From the NCBI GenBank assembly GCA_032164295.1, contig JAJHTX010000012.1, positions 620,001 through 684,000 of the forward strand: DNA of 64,000 bases, read 5' to 3'. Positions within the stretch are counted from its first letter, which is position 1. Each line of letters opens with the position of its first letter. This document shows positions 21,906-34,262 of this stretch, in pieces. The stretch is from Inonotus obliquus (Eukaryota > Basidiomycota > Agaricomycetes > Hymenochaetales > Hymenochaetaceae). A program made the position numbers and the translations under genes. Under the pieces are notes generated by a model, which saw only the letters and a list, made by a program, of their open reading frames with translations, was not told the origin of the DNA and made no database searches.

Positions 21906-24601
21906 CTAAAGTCAAAAAATCTGGTACTCATAACTTTTACATGCATTTTTTTATGCATATCATGCTCTTAAAGGCTAAAAAGGAACAAATTGGCTAATTT
22001 TTTAATAAATACTGTACATAAAACCTTAATACAGCCACATAAAAAAAGTACTCAAAAATATACTTTGATACATGTAAAAACATCTAAAAAAAGTGGTGTG
22101 TATATAGCAGAGAAAAAAAGACAATCTCGTCAAGTTGGTTCCTCACCTCTTCCTTTAAGCAGTGCAAAAATTGTAGCTTATGAAATACTTTATGTAAAGT
22201 TTTGATTCAGGTGGCCAAATTTATGCTGATATAGATATGATTTGTATATGAGGCTTTGTAGCATGATAATGAGCCATTTATGTTAGAGGAGGGTGGTTAT
22301 CTGATATAGCTACTTGCAGAGTTTCCTCACTTAGTATTATACAGGCTATAACTTACATACTTCAACAGTTAAAAATCTGATTCTTTTTGCTAAATCATCT
22401 CTTAATGAGAGGTTTCAGAATAAATAGAATTTAGGTTTGATCACCAAGATATGTAGCTACAATATATGTGTTGTTCTATCAGACAGTCTGGTACAAGCTC
22501 CTCACTGTCCAAGCTGATCAGTCAACTTACGAAAGAGTAAGTATGATATACACTACCTCCAGATCTATCTACATCTCTCCTCCTCTAGCTAGAGCAGACT
22601 GAGAAGTCTTAATGCTAGTTCAGTTAGCTACAATTTACTGCACTTCACATTGCTTAACAAAGTCAAAGTATATAATAGGAGTGTACAGATATACTATCTC
22701 CCAAAGCTCAAATAAGCTCCTTTAGTATACCAGAGGCAACCCAGGTACACATTTAGTATTTACTATGAGACAACATAGCTCTTTTATCTCCTCTCTCCTT
22801 ACTCTCATACACTCAACTTTGGTCAGTAGGCCTCTTGGCCTACATCTCAAACTATACATATGCACCTCCTTGCCTTTCAATCCTTATATATATGATATCA
22901 CACTTGTGGGAATGAAGAGATAATCAAAATATGGCAGTAAGCACTGATAGAGGTGCAGCTTGTAAAAGAACAAGGTGAAGACTGTGGTAGCTCAGGAAGG
23001 AGATCCTATTATAAGATGCTAATAAAGAATCTGTCCAAAATCATTTTCCAACAATGGTGTTCATTGTTTGCAGAGGAACAAAAGTATTAGAATGACTTAG
23101 GATAACTTGATAAAGTAGCATAAGGAGCATGAGAAGATGGTACGTCTATCTCTATTAGTCTACAAGCATAGAGTTGATAGGTGATGAGAAGATCAAAAAG
23201 GAGAAGGAGGGCAAAGAAGATAGATGAGAATGCACCAAGTCCTCTAGCTAAGTCTGTAGCACTTGCACTTGCACATGAAATAGCTCTGCTGATGAGTCTC
23301 TTAACAGCATATACATTTATATAAATAGTATATGTGGAAGTATACTGAACATTAAAGTTGCTGATCTTGCAGATTTTTATATAAGTGAGGTGGTATTGCA
23401 TCATCATATATAACTGCTCTGCAGGCCACTATAAATACTTAACTTGAGCATTATGACACTCTGAAAAGTTGTACATCTTTATAACAGTTTCAGAAATGCA
23501 CACCATAATGCAGTATCCCTTCAACTGTAGCCACAGATGCAAAACTCATATTCAACTCTCAAGGACATTTTCAAATAATTACAAATACTGTCCCTCTACA
23601 GTACAATCTGCAAGTGTGACGTCAAGAGCTTTAGACAACACAAGCAAAAATAAGCAAGAAGAAAATATACATGTGATTGAAGGGAGTTGTAATGGACAGA
23701 CTAGAAGTAAGCAAATTAGCTATATATGTAAGATGTGTGAAGAGTGACTTATCATAAACATGTGTTCTTTTTTGCATCTTGCACACACACTATTACTATT
23801 AACCGACCTTATTGATATTATCTGGTACCTTATCCTCAGGTTAAAGCAGAGAACTGTAGTTTATATCTTTACAGCTCTCTATGGAACATTAATGATCAGG
23901 CCAAAGACTCTCCAATGACTTATAAGAATGCATTGTCACCATAAACAAAAGGTTCAGTGCTTCTGAGGTCGTAAGATTGACAGAGATCCTAAGATGAACG
24001 GTTTTTCAGATAATACATAAATTCAGATATAATAGGAATATTGCTAGATAAGTGAGACATTTTTGCAAAGGTCAAGTACTCTTAATTATACTTATATTGA
24101 GATGAGCTGTTTTGAAACATATATACTGATCAATGTTCAGCTTACACCTCTTAATTCTTTCATGGATTGCTAGACAATCATTACGATCTATATATAGATG
24201 AGCTAAAGGAACTGATGTGTGAAACTTGCAGAATGGAAGTTAGTTTCAAATTCAACTATCCATAGATCTTTACTATGTATTAGGTACAGACAGAAAAAGG
24301 TAATTCACTCTTTTCTCTCCATGTACTTTGATGTACTAAATCTCTTTCAACTAGTTATTAAAAAAGATCCTAGAGCAAAGTAAGACACTATATGTACAGT
24401 ACTTGACTTGCATCAGCTCTTAGTATACAGCAGACCAACTCATCTTTATTAATGAGAGTACTTGTAACTGACAAACTTTCTTCTATAATAAGGTCTGGGC
24501 TCTCAAAGAGTGATGAGCCTACAGAAAATAGTTTTTTAATAGAGGAAAATGGTGACCCACTGCAAGTATGAGCTGACATAAGACAGTGGATAGGAGAATG
24601 C
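21906..24601. other. AT-rich repeat relics
   Basis: No intact gene. 22010-22300 is a diverged copy of a repeat also at 32665-32960 (same strand) and, inverted, at 44036-44331; shared features include a CACATAAAA(A/G)AAGTACTC motif, AGTGCAA(A/G)AATTGTAG(C/T)TT and AAATACT(T/C)(T/C)ATATAAAG-like runs. 22650-22870 has LTR-like pyrimidine tracts and a GTAGGCC-TCTT-GGCCTAC hairpin (22830-22847). The rest shows only short, stop-ridden frames without recognisable families. Confidence 0.45.
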
Positions 24602-24918
24602 TAATTTAATATATAATATCAATTTTTAAGCTATGTGCAGTTTTACTGTATTTAGCAAACACATTTATTTGAAATTTTAACTGATTCTACACTTTATTCA
24701 TAAAATAAGGATATGATATTATTTTGGCTATATAAAAATCAAAAGGATGCTCTTCTCTCTGTCAAAAAGGCATCCTTTTGATTTTCATACAGCCAGAATA
24801 ATATTATATCCTTATTTTATGAATAAAGTGTAGAATCAGTCAAAATTTCAAATAAACGTATTTACTAAATAAAGTAAAACTGCACATAGCTTAAAAATTG
24901 ATATTATATATTAAATTA
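24602..24918. repeat. 317-bp near-perfect hairpin (fold-back MITE)
   Basis: Two arms of about 149 bp (24602-24750 and 24770-24918) are inverted copies of each other with few differences, separated by a 19-base loop (TCTTCTCTCTGTCAAAAAG). The outer ends read TAATTTAATATATAATATCA and the inner stem ends AATCAAAAGGATGC / GCATCCTTTTGATT. No coding capacity. A single-stranded copy would fold end to end. Confidence 0.85.
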
Positions 24919-26340
24919 TATTCTCTACTAGATACTCTGTCCTGCTAGTGATCAATATTGACAAGATGATAGACTGCATAGTTATAGAGAGTGCTTCTAA
25001 TACTATATAATTGTCCAATACATAGGGCCTCTGAGATTTGGGAGACTATAACAGAATATCTCAAGTAAATTAATTTTCAACTATTAATGATGAAATAGTA
25101 AATATTGCTGTTCATTGCTATAATTTTTTCTAATTAACATGCAAATTCTGATTCTCTTTTCTGGCTCAAAAATAAAAAGGACCCAAAGGCTCCAATGGTT
25201 TATCAAAGGATGTAAACAAATAAAGTACTTTTGTTCATCTGGCAAGAGTTGATCTGAAAGAAGCACTTGTGCCTTTTATATAAGAAATCAAGAGGAATAT
25301 AGTATGTTCTATACATTCAGATTAAGTTTGTTTTGTTCAGCATAATGGCTAATACCGACAATATACTATGAACAAATATTTAGACCATACAAGGCTTTTG
25401 GTATGCTTATTCCTTGTGTGCATTCATTTTTTGAGCCTTTATGAACTTTTATAGTTGGCTAAGACTCTAGAGGTGACCTTCTTTGTTATATCTACTCAAC
25501 TCAAACTTCTGGATTATTTAAAACAATCAAGAATGGTAAAGCCTATAGCAACACTGGTCAGCTTAGAATCTTAATAATCCAAGGGTCAAGATAACTTGGA
25601 GCCAGCATAAGTGAGTGAATTCTAATCTCACTGATGTACAATGTTCAAACAAGAATTTAGAGTGTAGAGGACAGCACATATCTTCTCACAGTAGATCTGT
25701 TAAGAACAATCACTGCTTATTAGGTGGAGGGAAAAGTCAACATAGGGGCCAATTAGCTTAAAAGAGACTATATAGAAAATGTAGCTTATCCTCTTCATCA
25801 TGGTCGACAAGAGGAAGATTAGCCTCAAGCAAAAGTGATAGGCACCATAGAGATTATAGCCTATCTTTCAGAAGTAACCATCAATGCTATAGACATCTCC
25901 TCCAATATTCAAAATCACCTCAAGATAAATATTCTCATAGAGATAGATATATTCACTTTAGAAATTTATTTCTTTTGAGAAGATTTTGTAATTATCTGTT
26001 AGTGGAGGTATGGTTGTAGTTGTGCAATAATAATATAAAAGGAGGCTGTAACAAAATGAACTACTTAGTATTAGCTGACATTTTGAAGAAAAATAGATAT
26101 CTACATGTTAATCTGGTTTTGACTCAAGTAACTGTCAGTGATTTGCTTTCCATAGCATTTTAGGAAGGTGTTACTATTACTTATGGACTTGCGTCAAGTA
26201 TATTTTACTATATTAAGCAAAATATTGATAGATTGAAAACAAGAGTTGGATGTAATTAGATGATACAATTTCTTATTTTTGAATTAATTCTAGTCTTAAG
26301 CATACAGAATGTAAATACCATATACAATCTATATAATAAA
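24919..26340. other. AT-rich repeat relics, no gene recognised
   Basis: Short stop-ridden frames on both strands; none recalls a known family. I see no clear terminal repeats. Confidence 0.4.
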
Positions 26341-26532
26341 GACACATCCGACTTTTTGTGGCTGTGCATGCTGACTAAATTCTCTTTTTGGCTATGTGTG
26401 CTGACTAAATTCGGACTTTGAAAATTGGTCTCATGGTAGTTATGCTAAATGGTAAAATGATTGCTGTGATCATTAATAATATTGTCTCTTGGGCCTTGGT
26501 GTCCCAGCGAAGCTGGGAACGTAAACACTGGT
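26341..26532 (+). mobile_element. possible Helitron 3' terminus with a preceding ~31-bp direct duplication
   Basis: 26502-26518 is a perfect 7-bp stem with a GAA loop (TCCCAGC-GAA-GCTGGGA). Nine bases later comes CTGG (26528-26531) followed by T. A GC-rich hairpin shortly before CTRR, with T outside, is the hallmark of a Helitron 3' end. No 5' terminus or Rep/helicase sequence was found. About 100-150 bp upstream, GGCTGTGCATGCTGACTAAA and GGCTATGTGTGCTGACTAAA form a diverged direct pair. Confidence 0.35.
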
Positions 26533-27351
26533 GTTATTATTATAAATAAAAGAGAGGACAATCTCTTCTAAAGTAGAATATACATATAGTACAGTCAATA
26601 GAACTCTATATATTGATAAGAAAATCCTCTATATGACTATCTTCTTGTAGACATTTAACAGAATACAAATTACTCTTTGCTCACTCCTATCTTTTATCTT
26701 TTAGCTTCACGGAATGGTTCTAATCTCCAACAGCTCTAGGATTTTTGATCTGCTATAAACGTTTAACCAAAATCTTTAGCACTTCAACTGTAGTGACCTG
26801 TCCATCCTATTTGACTTGTTCCTCATTGTAGCTCAGATCTTTATAAGCATCTTCAAGGTCCAAGCCATAATGCATATTCATACTGTCATCTGTGCTTTAA
26901 AGTACAGAGTGTGCTATTACTCATAGCTGATAGTTTATTTGTACCTTCTGCTTCTAAGAAATCTTCATGCTGAACATCATTTACAAAGACTAGAATAGAT
27001 AAGACTACAAATGATGTTTAATTTGTTGAAAGACAGTTATAAGCTCATTGTAGAGTACACCATTGTTCTTGTGTTTATTGCAAAATATCTACTTAAGTTT
27101 CTGCTTCTTCATAAAAAAAAATCTGCCTGTTTGGGAGAATCTACTAGCTCTACGTAACTTTTTTGACTGAACTGTCAGGAATGATCTATCTGTTTAACCA
27201 TGTTGTTTACCACCTCTTGACAAATGTGTAACTCTTGGCAGAAGTTGATAGAAAGTCTACATAGGTTCAAGCTCTCTCCTTCTAGTGTCTCAGTCTAATT
27301 AATACATCTAAGAAGATGCTAGGTTGCTTTTAAGAGTGCTTTGGGTTTACA
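26533..27351. other. AT-rich repeat relics, no gene recognised
   Basis: No ORF of interest and no terminal repeats seen; flanks the fold-back element to its right. Confidence 0.35.
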
Positions 27352-28436
27352 GAGAAATTCATAAAAATCTGGACACGTGCCAAATTACCAATTTCAGCCC
27401 CTTCAGTACCTCAAAACACAAAATAAATCATATCTCACTCAATGCTTGACTGTTTCGTACTATCTAAGTTGCTAAATTCATGCCCTGATCGTGTCGTCCG
27501 AACTGTAATAAATCCGAGCAAATTCAGGCAAGAATTGACCCTGAAACGGCGCAAAATGTCGTTTTTTCATGTATTCCTTATGTCCATTTTTTCCTGCACT
27601 CAATTCTGGGTCTGCAGCACCCACAAGTGTCTTAAAATGCTCAGATGGAATAACTGTGAATTTAGGGCCTGCATTTGAGATAAATTTGAAGGTGTATGTG
27701 CCAGTCTGGGGGCATGCCTGGAAGGCAGAAATGCCTCCTCATCTCTCAAGCTCCCCATGCCCTAGAAAAAATATCTGAAGCCAAATTCATACATGAAAAT
27801 TCATTCCAGGCCTATTGAAAGTGATCTGAGTACTTCACATATCTGCTATGAGGATTGGTGCATTGTTTGAGGTAGAGGAGACAGGGCATATGCACCATGC
27901 TTCCCTGCCTTTCCCCAGCTTCCCAACATATCTATTTGATCTGGGAAAGGCTCAGATACATTTAAATACACTTTAAATGAGTTCCTATGCATGAATTTGG
28001 CTTCAAATAGTTTTTCTAGGACATGGGGAGCTTGAGGGATAAGGGTGCATTTCTGCCTTCCAGACATGCCCCCAGACTGGCACATACACCTTTAAATTCA
28101 TCTCAAATGCAGGCCCTAAATTCACAGTTATTCCATCTGAGCATTCTGAGACACTTGTGGGTGCTGCAGACCCAGAATTGAGTGCAGGAAAAAATGGACA
28201 TAAGGAATACATGAAAAAACGACATTTTGCGCCGTTTCGGGGTCAATTCTTGCCCGAATTTGCTCAGGTTTGTTACAGTTCGGACGGCATGATCAAGGCA
28301 TGAATTTAGCAACTTAGATGGCACGAAACAGTCAAGCATTGAGTGAGATATGATTTATTTTGTGTTCTGAGATACTGAAGGGGCCAAAATTGGCAATTTG
28401 GCATGTGTCCAGATTGTTTTGAATTTTCCTGTAATT
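27352..28436. mobile_element. fold-back element, copy 1 (~1.04 kb core)
   Basis: Almost the whole element is an inverted repeat. The core begins CTGGACACGTGCCAAATT (27369) and ends AATTTGGCATGTGTCCAG (28412). Similarity reaches ~17 bp further out on each side (GAAATTC../..GAATTTTC). Inner arm sequence, such as CGCAAAATGTCG and GCTGCAGACCCAGAATTG and its complement, stays paired almost to the centre near 27890. Open frames on each arm are mirror images of one another and not genes. A relative of the same length lies at 54681-58694. Confidence 0.8.
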
Positions 28437-30279
28437 CTATTGCTAGAAACTTCTGCCTTCTTTATGCTCTAGACACAGAATTTCAGTACCTTCTTGTTTA
28501 CAGATCTTGCTAAATAAAAACTTTCATAAAGCTTGTGTATGGCTGCAATAGCAGTTGCTGCATTGTAAGCTATATGTAGAGTGCTTTTGACCAACTTTGG
28601 GTTACTTGCTAGTGCTCTTTCATATTCTTCCTATGACAAGATTAGTAAAGAAACACAAGCTATTACAGTCACCTATTAGATTTAGAAAAGACTCCAAAAA
28701 TGCCAAATTCTAATTGTTTAAACCCTGTTTCTTGAGATACAAAGTCTTAACCTTACTTAGATCTGAAAGATCCTATAAGACATAGAGAGCTTTTATGAAA
28801 TAAACAGCTTTTGTGTCTTCTTTTTAAAGACTGCTCTTTCACACACTTCTTGCAACATAGAGCACTGTCTGTTAAACTTGGAGCCTCTAGTGTCTGAGAA
28901 CTAAATGACAAATATGACAGAAAGAAAAAAAATAATAGAAGGAAATGTAACTTTACTTGACAACTTCAGTCTTATCTAGTAGTATAGAGACTTATGTGTA
29001 ATAGAGTCTATGCTGTGCTGGTCAATAATAATAACAAAGAATAAAAGGACAGTCAAAACCTACTGGAAGTAGACACACTAGTTGCAGTTAACAATATAAT
29101 AATATGGCAATAATCACAATAGATGTAAGATAAGATACTTCTCTTCAAGGGGACTACTAGATTTTAAATATTCTTGAAGATTCTAGATAAATCTGCTTAG
29201 CTGAGTAGATGACTAAGACTAGTACATAACAGTCTACAATAGACATTATTTACAGATATAGAAAAGCTATGTTACAGGTCATTTGTTTCTCTTTCCACTT
29301 TTAAAAGCTTATGGATACCATTTACAGACTTTATAGACTACTTTAGATTGATCTAGAGCTTCATTTTCTTCCACTCTTGCTTGTTAATCTCTTTGGATTT
29401 TGAAAAATATACAACTCAGTTAGTACTTGTGCTAGAGGCAAGACTTGCTAACTTAAAGAAGGAATAACCATAGATACACTGCTTTAAGATGAGCTAGAGC
29501 TGGAGAATAGGGCATAATCAGAAGGATCTAGAGCTAATAACTTAGGACTTTCAAAGCTATCATTGGAAGCACCTCACTTTATAGATAAAGCTGAGAAGAG
29601 GTTTGCAAGCATTGTGGATAGTTTTATTAAGAAAAATTTGAAATACCTGGAAAGATCCATATCATCTATTGTGTATGAGATCGTTTACTTTAAGTCTTTT
29701 CCAAGATCTTCAATGAGGATGTCCTTCTTTGTACATATTCCCGTCATAGCTTTTACAGTGTGTGTGGTCTGAGAAAGATTGCATATTGAATGTAGATATG
29801 CTACATCGTTGTTCAAGTACTTTTGGAAGTACAGAGGTAGGTAGAAGAATATATTGTAGATACAGTTATTTGTAATTTCTTTAAACAATCTCACTAGTCT
29901 GTTTAAAAACAGACTAGAAATTTCTGTTTTTTCAATGATTGTTTCAATACAGTTTTGTAAATCTGATTTCTTTATAGGCTTTTGAAAATATCATAGCACA
30001 TTCTAGATCCTTTATTCTTGTAGAGAAGGCATTTTGTGCATTGAGAACAAAATCTCGAAAGTTCTGGTTTGTGGTACCCTAGTTAACAAACTCAATATTT
30101 TTGTCATAAAGTTAAACTGCTAGTTGTATAATGTCAAGCAATAGCAAACTTTAGATTAAACTATTAAAATGGCAAGCTTTTGTCTGAAACAAAAGTTCTA
30201 TGTCAACAGGCATCTTGTAGCTGAAGGTGAATAGTTGCTCAAAATTCTTCAAGCTTTGGAAAATGTGCTTGGTTCTCTA
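28437..30279. other. AT-rich repeat relics, no gene recognised
   Basis: Several frames of 60-70 codons are open on both strands (for example 29563-29772 plus) but have no recognisable motif and overlap one another. No terminal repeats were identified. Confidence 0.35.
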
Positions 30280-30911
30280 TGCTTCTGTCCTATATACCTA
30301 AGGATTGCTGAGCAGTGCACAGACTATATTATGAGACATGCATAGCATGAGATCACACACTGCTCTTGTATAAACACGTGTGCATCTTATAGTTATTTGT
30401 ATTTTAATTTGTTTCTTCTTTATTTCTATAGTGTGATAACTTTTAGTTACATTTTAATTATATAATCTAGCTCTCAAAGCGGTCTGATACAGTGGATGAC
30501 ACTCTCTACATGTTGTGCTTATCTACTATATACACTGTGCTTAGGTTGCTGCTGTTTGTAGGTTATAAGCCTTGTGCTCTAAGTCACATGCACACTGTTG
30601 CTTCTAGATGGAAATCAGTTTACATCAAGTTCTGAGTTCATCGGATCACTTCTAGCTTCTGAAGATTACCTTTGAGCTTCTCTGGTAGCTATTCAGTCCT
30701 GCTCAAACTCTATACATATACTATCTATATAGCCATCTACTGTAATGCAAAAGAGCATCCCAGTTGGTTTTACTTTTATCAATTTATAGTAATTTTTGTG
30801 TTCTGTACTATTTAGCCTCTATTGCACCTATATGCATTTTTGCCTATTACATCTAAACTGCTGATCCAATTGACACCCTATTTGGTACACTGACTCACAT
30901 TACTGTACTTG
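30280..30911 (+). mobile_element. decayed solo copia LTR
   Basis: Diverged copy of the LTR at 34263-35700. Corresponding stretches include GTGTGCATCTTATAGTTATTTG, ..AGGTTGCTGCTG..TAGGTTATAAG.., TGTTGCTTCT, and GGTACACTGA. Where the better copy has CG-rich CCTAACGCGGCCGAACCGCT (35281-35300), this one has CCTATTACATCTAAACTGCT, so the differences are almost all C-to-T or G-to-A. No internal coding region adjoins it. Its right end coincides with the left end of the large inverted repeat. Confidence 0.7.
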
Positions 30912-31114
30912 TAGTTTCTCACCTGAGGTTGCAGAATTGTACTGTGTGATAAACAATTGTATAACACATAGACATTAGCGTGTCTCCTTGATGTCCTCTT
31001 TGTAGAATAGACTAAAAAGTAGTTGTATAGTAGACATATCTGAGCTGTACAGAGATATTAAATAAGGTCACTAAGAGTGTACCTTACTTTGTACATTGTC
31101 TTCCTTCGATAGTA

Positions 31115-32272
31115 TTGAAGAGAGCTATATGCAGCTGAGCTTGATATTAAGCCTAGTATCTCATTCTATGCTTACTCTACACTATAGTACAGTCTCATCT
31201 ACACCTTTTGGTAGCTATCAGTACATCTAGAGAAACTGTCTGTTCTATTTCTCAAGGTACCAAATGCTGAGAGTACTAGTACTGAGTGCCAAGAAACCTA
31301 GTACCAAGAGTACTGAGTGCCAAGAAACTCAGTACTGAGATGTTTTGACAATTCAACATGCTCTCATGACACAGATCAGACATCTTTCTCTCTGATATTC
31401 ATTTTTGATAGTTAGACTATGCATGTCAGTTCTTTGAAAAAGCTCAGAGTCAGTATCTATTAAGGTTTTCAGGTCTGATATCACCTGAAATACATTAGTA
31501 TAGATTGATGGGGGTATAGATCTCTTGTCCTGAGAACTTTTCATCTAGTGGTACTATATACTACATTTTCATTAGTGTCTTGTCCTACCTAACTCTTTCT
31601 TGTTGTCCTTCTAATGACACTACTATATTTAATTTCCTTGCTACATTTTTCTGTGGACTTTTCTGTGTTTTGATCTTCCTTTTTAAAATTCTCTTTTGGA
31701 TCTTGGAGCTGACTACGGTACTATAGTATAAATATTTTCTCATGTACATTGTAGCTCTCCAGTTTAGAGAATCTCAGCTTAGAATTCTTGGAGTCTGCCT
31801 CTAGTGTGAGAACTTAGAATTGCTCGCCTCTCTTCTCCTCTCTATTCCAACTCAGATAGACTTTAGAAGTTAGCCTCTCATGTAAGAGCTTCAGTTGTTT
31901 ATTTCTCTAGTTTAGACTTTATCTAGTCCCTTTTATCTCTCCTCTAGCACTGAAATTGTGTACTACCAGCTTCTTCTTTTTTGAGTTATCTAGTATTACC
32001 TGGTACTTACTAACCCTCTCAGTACTGGCCAGTACCGATGATTTTCCTATAGTACTAACCCTCTTAATTCCAGACAAGAATACATTCTCCCTAATGCCTA
32101 GCTAGTCCAGTGTCCTTTTCTATTGTTTCTTTAACTTTCTCTACATCCTCTCTTCACAGACAACAAATACTGTAAGTGTACTGGATAAGTACTGCCTCAT
32201 TTGGCCCTCTCTATTTTTCTATATCATACACCCCTTAACTGGTACCTTTAGTATCAGCTACAATCTCGCACA
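31115..32272 (+). mobile_element. decayed short relative of the GGTA-rich element
   Basis: Both ends match the element at 55622-58591: the start GAAGAGAGCTATATGCAGCT against GAAGAGAACTACGTGCAGCT, and the end CAATCTCGCACATT against TGATCTCGCACATT. Internal words match with CG changed to TA, CA or TG (TTGATATTAAGCCTAGTATC against TCGGTATCGAGCCCGGTATC). It lacks ~1.8 kb present in the middle of the other copy. A mirrored copy lies at about 44724-45859 in the right arm. Confidence 0.65.
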
Positions 32273-33989
32273 TTGAACATATCTCCTTAGTTTAGAGGTT
32301 ATACCTCTAGACCTTGTACTTCTAGAATATATGTGCTATGAGTGTGAGAGTCTCAAAGCCATTGTCATTATCCCTCCAACGTATTATAAGGATACTGTTC
32401 CTTTCTAATCTTCAAAGTCCTTTAGGTTAGTAGTAGTAGTTTGACTGCTGCTATTCTCCTGTCTTTTTCCTTGATGACTAAACTGACTCCTCTTCTCCCT
32501 TCTGTACTCTTTGACAATGCTCCTCCTCCATTCTCTTAGGAAACCTCTTACTCTCTGGAATGGGGTTATGTAAGTTATGCTCTTGTAACCTCGTCCTCTC
32601 TCCCTACATGAACCTGCTTGGCTCTTAGTGCTGAGACAGTAAGGTTATACTATAGTAATGCCTTATAGTACAAATATAATACAATCACATAAAAGAAGTA
32701 CTCGAAAGTATGATTCTAACAGTGTAAAAATATACAAGAGATATGGTGTTTACATACCAGAACAAAAAAGATAACCTTATTAAGTCGATGCCTTACCTTC
32801 TCCCTCAGACAGTGCAAGAATTGTAGTTTGTAAAATACTCCATATAAAGATCTGATTCAAGTGCATAAATTCAGGCCAGCAATGCATACCAACCATATCC
32901 AGCTTTTTGTAGCTCAATATTGTATTCTTTATGATAGAACAAGATAGTTGACCATTATGTCAGTCTATGGAATTTTCTCCTCCCAGTATTGCAACTACCA
33001 TAACTTATCCTATTCACCATCAAAAAATCTGCTTCCTTTTGTAAAATTAATGTTTCAATAAGTGCTTTCATATAACATAGTAATTGAGGTGAAATATATA
33101 GTTGTATTGGTAAAATAGTTGCATTACTCTATTATATAGGTTAGTACAGATCTATAGATTTTAACTTAACCAACCAGAAGTCAAACATAATATTCAGTGA
33201 CTTTTAGATAAACTTTTATTAGTTCAGGTCTCAGAACTACAAATAGTAAGTTGAATACTCTTTTGCAATAGAGTGGGCTGGATACTATAGATAATGCACA
33301 TACATACAATCTAACTCAGATACCTGTTTTATGTACTATGATCATCCTACCTTTTTCTCTTCTTGTCAATCACTATCTCCACTTTATGTGTCTAGAACTC
33401 TTTGCAGAGACTTCAACATCCTTTTCTAGCACAGGTCTATGATAAAATACAACCGCTAGTACTTTTGTTCTGTGTCAATGAGAAACAGAAAGAAGAAGAG
33501 AGAGAGTATAAACAACTCAACCCAGTTTTGTTGTTGTTGTGTTACATTTAAAAACCCTGAACTAGACAATTATGCATTGCAAGTTTAGAATTCAACAGCA
33601 ACAAGCTAATTCTATAATATCCCAAGTATCAAACACACAATAAAATGTAAACCTAAAAGAGAAGAAGAAAGACTATGACACATTGCATGCACTGGAACAG
33701 TTCAGCCTTGAGTAATATTTAGTGCATTCTCTAAACAAGACAGGCTTTGTGACAATAATTAAATCTATAGTAAATGGTAAGATATTATTTCAATGGCTAG
33801 AGATGTTCTACATCCTCAGTTTATTATAGGCAGATGAGAATACAGTGTAAGATTTGGCACCTCAGTTCTGTAAAATGGCTTATTTATGTTCCGCTTATAA
33901 GAAAAACAGTAGATTATATTAATACCAAGCCAAGAAAATAACATGGTTACTATTACTACTATATATTGATATGTGGGTATATGTGTAAA
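32273..33989. other. repeat relics within the left arm
   Basis: 32665-32960 is the dispersed repeat also at 22010-22300. 33287-33540 is a repeat recurring, inverted, at 58810-59058 (both hold AACAAAAGTACTAG and AAAGTGGAGAT). No gene is recognised. All of it is mirrored at about 43007-44723. Confidence 0.5.
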
Positions 33990-34262
33990 GAATAGACAAC
34001 TTGGTACATAAATATATTTAGTGTATAGGTGTTTAAGCTGAAGAGAAAGACAGATGACTTAGTGAATAGATATAAGACCAGACTGGTTGTAAAGAGCTAC
34101 TCTCAGCATTCTAGATTGGAGTTCTCTCAAGTGTTTGCCTCTACAGCCAAGTGAGCAGCACTCTATAGTGTGGACATCTCTACTATTTTTCTCAATAGTG
34201 ACATGAAGCATGATGTATATATGTAGTAGTCTGAGAGGTTTAAAGAGTACTTTAGTTCTAGT
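33990..34262 (+). pseudogene. copia reverse transcriptase fragment (relic)
   Basis: The plus strand reads, with shifts, TRLVVKSYSQHSRLEFSQVF, ALYSVDISTIFLNSDMKHDV and EYFSS, matching the RT start of the copia element at 38280-38540 (LEFSQVFAPTAKW, LYSVDISTAFLNSDMEHDVY). It is cut off at 34262 by the TGTTGGAATT start of the LTR, so that LTR element appears to have inserted into an older copia. Mirrored at 42734-43006. Confidence 0.65.

Noticed and set aside
22830..22847. Second Helitron 3' end at the GTAGGCC-TCTT-GGCCTAC hairpin
   Set aside because: No CTRR followed by T within about 15 bases downstream.
26495..26525. tRNA or other RNA gene around the CCCAGC-GAA-GCTGGG hairpin
   Set aside because: No cloverleaf, no T-loop GTTCRA motif and no second arm; Helitron terminus is a better though uncertain reading.
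27442..28339. Mirrored 78- and 69-codon ORFs
   Set aside because: Same explanation: inverted arms of fold-back copy 1.
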